DNA of 9,819 nucleotides from assembly GCA_900768105.1 (NCBI GenBank), contig CAAGBQ010000033.1:1-9819 (forward strand), in the 5' to 3' direction. The stretch's first letter is position 1. Every line of letters starts with the position of its first letter. The position numbers and the translations under genes were made by a program. This DNA is from Oscillospiraceae bacterium. Lineage in GTDB: Bacteria; Bacillota; Clostridia; Oscillospirales; Ruminococcaceae. Below are positions 5,666-9,819 of the stretch, piece by piece. The notes beneath the pieces were generated by a model. That model had not been told where the DNA came from. It saw only the letters and a program-made list of their open reading frames with translations, and ran no database searches.

Positions 5666-5998
5666 TTATTTAACTACCACAAGAAGCATTTTGAAGCGCT
5701 CTTTGCTAAAAACCGCATGGGGATGACCTGCGGGCATTACAATGGATTCACCTTCATGAAGCTCGTAATGAACGCCGTCGATGGTGATTTGACCTACGCC
5801 GTCAAGACAGGTGACAAATGCGTCGCCGGGTGCGGAGTGCGCACCTATTTCCTCGTTTTTATCAAAGGAAAAAAGGGTGATGCTTAAAGCGTCATTTTGG
5901 GCAAGGGTTTTGCTTACAACCTGACCGTCCTGATAGGAAACCTGCTCTTTAAGGGTAAGAACCCGTGATTTTTCAATATTTTTAATAAATTCTTTCGT
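5666..5998 (-). CDS. small cupin-domain protein with an ACG at the start position
   Basis: A 110-residue frame on the minus strand reading (M/T)KEFIKNIEKSRVLTLKEQ and ending MLLVVVK before TAA at 5668. It is a single-domain cupin: EIGAHSAPGDAF (50-61) and a second motif EGESIVMPAGHPHAV (82-96), which supply metal-site residues such as His54 and His92/His94. AAGGAG sits 9 bases before the first codon, which is ACG at 5998, immediately after an in-frame TAA. No ATG, GTG or TTG occurs before the cupin fold, so ordinary gene callers miss it. Either translation starts at ACG or a T-to-C change (mutation or sequence error) removed the ATG. Likely role: small-molecule or metal-binding cytosolic cupin; substrate unknown. 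It is divergent from the MerR gene. Confidence 0.78.
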   Translation of the reverse strand, partial: TKEFIKNIEKSRVLTLKEQVSYQDGQVVSKTLAQNDALSITLFSFDKNEEIGAHSAPGDAFVTCLDGVGQITIDGVHYELHEGESIVMPAGHPHAVFSKERFKMLLVVVK

Positions 5999-6020
5999 TT
6001 ATATCAGCTCCTTTTTTATT

Positions 6021-6049
6021 AGTATACCACTTTTTGCGGATAAAGGCAA
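6021..6049 (-). promoter_or_regulatory. sigma-A promoter of the cupin gene
   Basis: On the minus strand TTGCCT (6049-6044) and TATACT (6026-6021) are 17 bases apart, about 25 bases before the cupin codon 1. An intact promoter and ribosome site argue that the cupin gene is or was expressed. Confidence 0.7.
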
Positions 6050-6129
6050 TGTAAATCCGGTTTCGGTACAGGGCAATATTTTCCGAAGGCGCTTTTTTGT
6101 AAAAAACGCAATTTTTTTAGGAAGTCCTA

Positions 6130-6160
6130 TTGACCCTTACGCTGCGTAATAGTGTATGCT
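6130..6160 (+). promoter_or_regulatory. MerR-type promoter with operator dyad in a 19-bp spacer
   Basis: TTGACC (6130-6135) and TATGCT (6155-6160) are separated by 19 bases, the elongated spacing typical of promoters that MerR-family activators untwist. A perfect dyad TTACGC-T-GCGTAA (6137-6149) lies within the spacer. It stands directly in front of the merR-like gene, so autoregulation is the simplest reading. An overlapping TATAAT at 6160-6165 is too far from the -35 to be used with it. Confidence 0.78.
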
Positions 6161-6192
6161 ATAATTGCAATGGAAAAGAGGCGATTGTTTTT

Positions 6193-6920
6193 TTGAAAAC
6201 GGTAAACGAGGTCTGTAAAATTTTTGGGGTAAGCCCGCGTACTTTGCATTACTATGATGAAATCGGGTTGCTTTCGCCAAGCGCCGTAACCGCGGCGGGC
6301 TACCGCCTTTATGACGGCGAAGCAATCGCACGGCTGCAAAGCATTTTGCTTTTTCGCGAGCTTGAGTTTCCGCTTAAGGAAATCAAAAGCATAATCGAAA
6401 GCCCGAATTTTGATAAAGCCGAGGCACTTAACCGGCAAATAGAGCTGCTGCGCCTTCGTAAAAAGCATATCGAGGGCCTTATTTCCCTTGCGGAAAAAAT
6501 AGAAAGGAACGAGGCGGAGTTGATGGACTTTTCTGCTTTTGACAAAACAGAAATAGAAAAGCTTGAAAAGGAAGCAAAACAAAAATGGGGCGGCACTGCC
6601 GCCTTTGCCGAATATGAGCAAAAGACGGAGGGTAAAAACAGCATGGAAAAAAAGGATATGGCGGCGGCGCTTATGCAGCGTTTTGCCGAAATGGGAAAAA
6701 TAAAGCACCTTCCGCCGGATTGTGCCGAAGCGCAATCTGCTGTGGAAGCGCTGCGCGGTTTTATCAGCGACAATTTTTATAATTGCACGCTGCAAATTTT
6801 GGAGGGGCTTGGCGAGATGTATCCGCGGATGAACGCTTTACCGAAAGCATAGATGCTGCCGGCGGCGAAGGCACGGCGGCCTTTGTAAGTCATGCCATTG
6901 CGGCATACTGCGGCAAATAG
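6193..6920 (+). pseudogene. MerR family regulator with TipAS domain, frameshifted near the C-terminus
   Basis: The N-terminus (residues 1-70) is a MerR winged helix (VNEVCKIFGVSPRTLHYYDEIGLLSPS, then GYRLYDGEAIARL), followed by a coiled-coil dimer helix (75-112) and a TipAS-type effector domain, which in relatives binds small hydrophobic or peptide compounds. Start is TTG at 6193 after AGAGG. The frame closes at 6852 after GEMYPRMNALPKA, but from 6828 the next frame continues DERFTESIDAAGGEGTAAFV through AIAAYCGK to a stop at 6920, which is exactly the usual TipAS ending. One missing base near 6823-6828 (for example CCGGCG reduced to CCGCG) explains it. The intact protein would have about 242 residues; the protein as read has 219. 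Real mutation or sequencing error cannot be separated here. Confidence 0.85.
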
Positions 6921-6928
6921 AAAAAAAT

Positions 6929-6963
6929 GCGGCGGAGCAGGTAGGCGGCTCCGTCGCTTTTTT
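6929..6963. terminator. bidirectional intrinsic terminator
   Basis: GCGGCGGAGC (6929-6938) pairs with GCTCCGTCGC (6948-6957) with one G-U. It is flanked by six Ts on the plus side and seven As (Ts on the minus strand) at 6921-6928, so it can end both the MerR transcript and the convergent M14 peptidase transcript. Its position right after the restored 6920 stop supports 6920 as the original gene end. Confidence 0.85.
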
Positions 6964-7855
6964 ATAATACAAGAGCCGCCGCCAAAGCGGGCGCAAGCTT
7001 TTGATAAATTTCGTCAAGGTCAGAAAGCGGAAGCGGATTTTCACCTTTTCCGATTTCAACGGTAAATCCGGGGCGGCCGAAGCTTTCTATAAACCAATCT
7101 TTAAAGCCGCCGTGGGAGGCCATTCCGTTTGGGGCGCTTACGGCATAGCCGGAAGCGGAGGCAAGCTCGTGGGCTATATCGCGGCTTAAAATGGGCGTTC
7201 GCGGGCCATAGTACCAATAAATTTCCTCGCCTTGGCTGTGCAGGGAATAAAGACGGGAAATATCAAGGGTGGAGCAAATTCCGCAGGCGGCGCGGGTTTC
7301 CGGTTCGGAAAACGGGTGCGGGCCGCCGTATTGCCGCGGGGCGGGGCCGTAAATTCCTGCGTCGTGCTCCATTTGCTGAAGAAGGTCCCACCCTGCGCCG
7401 AAGTTGTGGTTTATGTCCACTCCGGCGGCGTTTGCGTTCCAATGCTCAAAATCCCCGCCGGAAAGCCGCCGGAGCCTTTCGGCACAGGCAGGCGCGGCCC
7501 TTGTGCCGCGCAGGTTTATTTCTGTTCCGTCGGGGTTGAGCACCGGCAAAACCGCAATTCCCCTTTTGAGCACGGCACGGCGCACATTTATTCCGTAAAG
7601 GCATTCTTCCTGCTCAAAGCAGGAACATACCTTGTCAAAAAAGCGAAGTAAAACAAGCGCGGTGAGCCATTCGCTTCCGTGGGTGGCGCCGGCAAAAAGC
7701 ACGCCGCGCCGCGCTTCTCCAAGGGTGAGCACGGAAATACGCCGCCCAAGCAGGCTTTTACCTGCGGAAAAGTTTTTTGAGCACGGGTGAGCTCGCAAAA
7801 TTGTACGAATATATTTTTCCGTCGCAGCGGCGGTGGGCTTTTCATCAAATGTCAT
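6962..7855 (-). CDS. M14 family zinc carboxypeptidase (gamma-D-glutamyl-DAP peptidase I-like)
   Basis: A 297-residue metallopeptidase of the M14C pattern, whose known members cut gamma-D-Glu-diaminopimelate bonds in murein peptides. Zinc ligands are His59 and Glu62 in GATHGSEW and His206 in LHSQG; the catalytic glutamate is Glu267 in FTVEIGKG. NPDG (107-110) and DINHNF (147-152) fit substrate-binding positions. There is no signal peptide, so it probably acts on recycled muropeptides or other peptides in the cytoplasm. Start is ATG at 7855, seven bases after GGAG; the in-frame TTG at 7870 lies upstream of that ribosome site. It is divergent from the Nudix gene, and its stop lies on the T-tract of the shared terminator. 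Confidence 0.9.
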   Translation of the reverse strand: MTFDEKPTAAATEKYIRTILRAHPCSKNFSAGKSLLGRRISVLTLGEARRGVLFAGATHGSEWLTALVLLRFFDKVCSCFEQEECLYGINVRRAVLKRGIAVLPVLNPDGTEINLRGTRAAPACAERLRRLSGGDFEHWNANAAGVDINHNFGAGWDLLQQMEHDAGIYGPAPRQYGGPHPFSEPETRAACGICSTLDISRLYSLHSQGEEIYWYYGPRTPILSRDIAHELASASGYAVSAPNGMASHGGFKDWFIESFGRPGFTVEIGKGENPLPLSDLDEIYQKLAPALAAALVL

Positions 7856-7957
7856 GGCAAATCTCCGCAAAATTATTTTTATGGGGCTTCATTTCTTATA
7901 AAATATATGTTAAAATAAAGCGTAATATCCGCAGATTTTTTGTTGGGAGATGATTTT

Positions 7958-8488
7958 TTGCGGCATTTTGAAAAGACTCTGAATTCCGCCGCAGTTTATG
8001 ACGGAAAAATTATAAAGGTGCTTCGAGATGAAGCCCTGCTTGAAAACGGAGCCTGCGCCGTGCGCGAGGTTGTGCGCCACAAAGGCGCGGTGGCGGTGCT
8101 TGCCGTTGACAAAAACGGCGAAGCCTTCTTTGTAAGGCAGTTCCGTTACCCAATTGGGCAGGAGCTGCCGGAGGTGCCTGCCGGAAAGCTGGAAGCGGGC
8201 GAAATTCCGTTGGAATGTGCAAAGCGCGAGCTGCTTGAGGAGTGCGGAGTTTCCGCCGAAAGCTGGACAGAGCTTGGACCTGTTTATACATCACCCGGTT
8301 TTTGTGATGAAGTAATCTGGTTCTTTTTTGCGAAGGACCTTTCCATGAAAGGTCAGCGCCTTGATGAGGACGAATTTCTTGATGTAATAAAAATGCCCTT
8401 TGCGGAGGCGCTTGAAAAGGCAAAAACGGGTTTTTTCCGTGATGCGAAAACCCAGCTTATCGTTTTGCGCTGTGCAGCGCTTATTTAG
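7958..8488 (+). CDS. Nudix hydrolase, ADP-ribose pyrophosphatase type
   Basis: A 176-residue hydrolase with a complete Nudix box at residues 76-98 (G-x5-E-x7-REL-x-EE-x-GV: GKLEAGE to EECGV), preceded by the RQFRYPIGQELPEVPAG segment characteristic of ADP-ribose pyrophosphatases of the NudF/YqkG group. YTSPGFCDEVIWFF follows the box, as in that group. Expected reaction: ADP-ribose to AMP plus ribose-5-phosphate with Mg2+, a cytosolic housekeeping role. Start is TTG at 7958, eight bases after GGGAG; an upstream TTG at 7940 overlaps the ribosome site. A weak extended -10 (TGTTAAAAT, 7908-7916) may be its promoter. Confidence 0.91.
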   Translation: MRHFEKTLNSAAVYDGKIIKVLRDEALLENGACAVREVVRHKGAVAVLAVDKNGEAFFVRQFRYPIGQELPEVPAGKLEAGEIPLECAKRELLEECGVSAESWTELGPVYTSPGFCDEVIWFFFAKDLSMKGQRLDEDEFLDVIKMPFAEALEKAKTGFFRDAKTQLIVLRCAALI

Positions 8489-8510
8489 CGCCGCAGCCGC
8501 GGCACGGTGA

Positions 8511-8539
8511 TTGACAAAACCGCGCCGAAATGCTATTAT
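8511..8539 (+). promoter_or_regulatory. strong sigma-A promoter of tRNA-Leu
   Basis: Consensus TTGACA (8511-8516), 17-base spacer, TATTAT (8534-8539), placed 13 bases before the tRNA 5' end. It begins shortly after the Nudix stop codon. Confidence 0.85.
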
Positions 8540-8552
8540 TGTTTGCGGATGT

Positions 8553-8636
8553 GCGGGTATGGCGGAATTGGCAGACGCGCAAGATTTAGGATCTTGTGCC
8601 TACGGCGTGCAGGTTCAAGCCCTGTTACCCGCACCA
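8553..8636 (+). tRNA. tRNA-Leu (anticodon UAG), CCA encoded
   Basis: Acceptor arms GCGGGTA (8553-8559) and TACCCGC (8626-8632) pair perfectly, followed by discriminator A and an encoded CCA (8634-8636). The anticodon stem CAAGA/TCTTG encloses loop TTTAGGA, giving anticodon TAG for CUA/CUN leucine codons. The D arm has GGCGGAATTGGCAGACGC, the long variable arm is GCCTACGGC, and the T arm is AGGTTCAAGCCCT, all as in class II leucine tRNAs. The 3' ends of leucine tRNAs are known integration sites for mobile elements, relevant to the foreign-looking DNA 230 bases on. Confidence 0.97.
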
Positions 8637-8667
8637 TAATGTGGAGACAAAAAAGATGTCTCTTGCG

Positions 8668-8694
8668 AAAAGCCCGATTATATCGGGCTTTTTT
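8668..8694 (+). terminator. terminator of the tRNA-Leu transcript
   Basis: AAAAGCCCGAT (8668-8678) pairs with ATCGGGCTTTT (8682-8692) across a 3-base loop, ending in six Ts. A smaller GAGACA/TGTCTC hairpin (8644-8662) lies between the tRNA and this terminator. Confidence 0.9.
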
Positions 8695-8870
8695 GCTACC
8701 CAGACGGCGATTTTTCTCTGTACCAAAACGCAGATGTAAAATCGCCGTTTTCCCTTTGTGGATAGACTTGAACTCCCGAAAAGTAAATATCAGATACGCA
8801 AGGCAGATAAAAATTAAAAATCTATCTGCATTTTTATTACCTTCAAAAAGGAGAAAACAGATACGAATAC
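8695..8870. other. gene-free AT-rich spacer with two hairpins and a short repeat, before the composition break
   Basis: No gene is supported here. A stem ACGGCGATTTT/AAAATCGCCGT (8704-8714 and 8738-8748) has an inner TCTG/CAGA pairing and is followed by four Ts. A second stem GCAGATA/TATCTGC (8803-8829) is followed by ATTTTTATT. CAGATACG occurs twice in direct orientation (8791-8798 and 8858-8865). A ribosome-site-like AAAAGGAG lies at 8845-8852 but the expected start position shows no ATG, GTG or TTG. No second copy of the tRNA 3' end, and hence no obvious att repeat, is present. Confidence 0.55.
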
Positions 8871-8882
8871 GGCGCGGCAGGC

Positions 8883-9819
8883 GTGAAGAGGGACTATGCC
8901 ATGGCGTCCCGGGCGGTGGACCAGCTGAACGAGACCCAGCGGGGCATCGCCTATGACACCGGCAAGGCCGTATATGACCGGAGAATGGACCGGGAGCGGC
9001 AGAAGTTCTCACAGGAGAACAAGGGCGCCGCCATCACCCGGGAAGGCACCGTGAGCCTTGCGGGGGCCACGGTGCAGGGCCAGAGGCTGGCGGCGGTGGT
9101 GCAGGAGACCATGACCCGGCGGCAGCGGGACTCCGTGGACGTTATGCGGCGGCTGGCCCGGGTCACCGGCGTGGACGTGGTGTTCTATCAGAGCCGGACC
9201 AACGAGAAGGGCGAGTACACGGCGGCCAACGGCTTTTACCGGGACGGCACCGTATACCTGGACATCAACGCCGGGAAGAACCGCGTGGGCGATATGAGCC
9301 AGACGGCCATCCTGCTGACGGCCTCCCACGAGCTGACGCACTTCATCAAGGAGTATAACCCCGCCCAGTATGAGCAGCTGCGGACCTTCGTGGTGGAGCG
9401 GCTGATGGAGGCGGAGGACGTGGACCTGGACGCCCTGGTGCAGCGGCATCGGAAGGACCAGCCGGAGCTGAGCTATGACGAGGCATTGGACGAGGTGGTG
9501 GCAGACGGCTGCCAGATGATGCTGAAGGACAGCCGGGCGGCGGCTGCCCTGGCAAAGCAAAACCGCAGCCTGGCCGGGAATATCCGGTCGTGGCTGCGGA
9601 AATGGGTAAAGAAGCTCCAGGAGGCATTCCGGGGGCTGACGGCTCAGAAGCCGGAGGCCCAGGCGCTGACCCGGTACGCCAAGGAGCTGCAGAAAATCTG
9701 GGACGACGCTCTCGTCGGCGCGGCGCGGAATTTGCAGCAAAGCGGGGCGGAAACGGCAAGCGGGGAAAAGGCGGCGAGTACCAGAGGAAAGGCGTCTGCA
9801 CGCGACAGCGGCGGGGGAA
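8883..9819 (+). CDS. partial large phage/integrative-element-type protein with HELTH zinc-peptidase domain
   Basis: The frame is open from 8811 to the window end without a stop. GTG at 8883 or ATG at 8901 are nominal starts, but neither has a good ribosome site and the coding-like composition begins at about 8862, so the N-terminus is probably missing. From 8901: a charged helical segment with many Arg/Gln, LARVTGVDVVFYQS, a strand-rich FYRDGTVYLDIN, then ASHELTHFIKEYN (HExxH metal site, His codons at 9327 and 9339) and YDEALDEVVADGCQMM, where a third ligand is plausible. A basic helix, SWLRKWVKKLQEAFRGL, follows. This order matches peptidase domains inside very long phage/ICE polyvalent or head-associated proteins of Firmicutes (from memory). 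Codon use (CTG, CGG, GTG, GGC) is unlike all other genes here. Confidence 0.75.
   Translation, partial: MKRDYAMASRAVDQLNETQRGIAYDTGKAVYDRRMDRERQKFSQENKGAAITREGTVSLAGATVQGQRLAAVVQETMTRRQRDSVDVMRRLARVTGVDVVFYQSRTNEKGEYTAANGFYRDGTVYLDINAGKNRVGDMSQTAILLTASHELTHFIKEYNPAQYEQLRTFVVERLMEAEDVDLDALVQRHRKDQPELSYDEALDEVVADGCQMMLKDSRAAAALAKQNRSLAGNIRSWLRKWVKKLQEAFRGLTAQKPEAQALTRYAKELQKIWDDALVGAARNLQQSGAETASGEKAASTRGKASARDSGGG

Noticed and set aside
5522..5887. Plus-strand 121-residue open frame
   Set aside because: It is the antisense of the cupin gene plus the hairpin element; it has no ribosome site, and the same FFDKM-type residues arise on both strands because of the palindrome.
6088..6110. T6/A6 hairpin in the cupin-MerR intergenic region
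   Set aside because: A weak A/T stem with a C-C mismatch; no transcript is expected to end there, and the base runs could pair by chance.
6127..6795. Minus-strand 222-residue open frame opposite the MerR gene
   Set aside because: It is antisense to a clear MerR/TipAS protein, has Phe/Lys-rich low-information sequence and no ribosome site.
7938..7957. Upstream TTG at 7940 as the Nudix start
   Set aside because: It lies at or before the GGGAG ribosome site that serves the TTG at 7958 with proper spacing.
8765..8777. GACTTGAACTCCC resembling the complement of a tRNA T-arm
   Set aside because: The neighbouring sequence on the minus strand has no acceptor, D or anticodon arm, so no tRNA can be folded.
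8640..8870. Attachment site (attL/attR) next to tRNA-Leu
   Set aside because: No repeat of the tRNA 3' end is present and no integrase gene is in view. Only an 8-base CAGATACG direct repeat exists, too short to call.
8507..8956. Plus-strand 149-residue open frame from the tRNA promoter into the GC-rich segment
   Set aside because: It reads straight through the tRNA-Leu and its terminator, and its 3' part is a shifted frame of the metallopeptidase segment.
9009..9740. Long minus-strand open frame (243 residues) and an overlapping one at 9346-9801
   Set aside because: Long antisense frames are expected opposite GC-rich coding DNA. The residues are His/Pro/Leu-rich with no motif, while the plus-strand frame has HELTH and coherent helices.

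Overview
The window looks like one end of a contig from an uncultured low-to-mid GC Firmicute, most likely a gut-type Clostridia (Oscillospiraceae-like) member. Supporting signs are a PyrR-type RNA attenuator, strong AGGAGG ribosome sites, frequent TTG/GTG starts, sigma-A promoters and Firmicutes-style accessory genes. The organism assignment is inference. The first 20 bases are not biological: they match the 3' end of the Illumina TruSeq read-1 adapter, so the assembly stops there, exactly at the start codon of the gene after pyrR.

Layout, left to right. (1) Positions 21-771, minus strand: promoter, PyrR-binding leader with antiterminator/terminator, pyrR, and the first codon of the next pyr gene. 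(2) 855-2734, plus: sigma-A promoter, an ECF-like sigma factor and a translationally coupled single-pass membrane protein that is probably its anti-sigma/sensor partner. (3) 2759-2863: convergent terminator hairpins. (4) 2873-5411, minus: a GNAT acetyltransferase resembling spermidine/diamine acetyltransferases, then a tightly overlapping trio of a second GNAT, an unrecognised 140-residue protein and a secreted or anchored DNA/RNA non-specific endonuclease. (5) 5479-5647: a compact set of nested hairpins bounded by a 23-bp inverted repeat. (6) 5666-6920: a divergent pair, a small cupin gene whose start position reads ACG, and a MerR/TipAS regulator with its own 19-bp-spacer promoter and a 1-base frameshift near the C-terminus. 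(7) 6929-6963: bidirectional terminator. (8) 6962-8488: divergent M14 zinc carboxypeptidase and Nudix hydrolase (ADP-ribose pyrophosphatase type). (9) 8511-8694: tRNA-Leu(UAG) with promoter and terminator.

After the tRNA there is an AT-rich spacer with two more hairpins. At about 8860-8871 the sequence abruptly becomes GC-rich, with CTG/CGG/GTG/GGC codons. From there one reading frame stays open to the end of the window. It encodes the interior of a large phage or integrative-element-type protein with a HELTH zinc-peptidase motif and no convincing start. This is either the edge of an integrated element or remnant, or a chimeric join.

Housekeeping logic: the pyrR leader lets PyrR plus UMP shut down pyr transcription; the sigma/membrane pair is a candidate envelope-stress circuit; the MerR dyad marks an autoregulated and possibly bidirectional control region shared with the cupin gene. 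I see no CRISPR array, rRNA or complete insertion sequence. The most interesting points are the foreign-looking metallopeptidase segment at the right edge, the two small lesions in adjacent divergent genes, and the nested-hairpin element.
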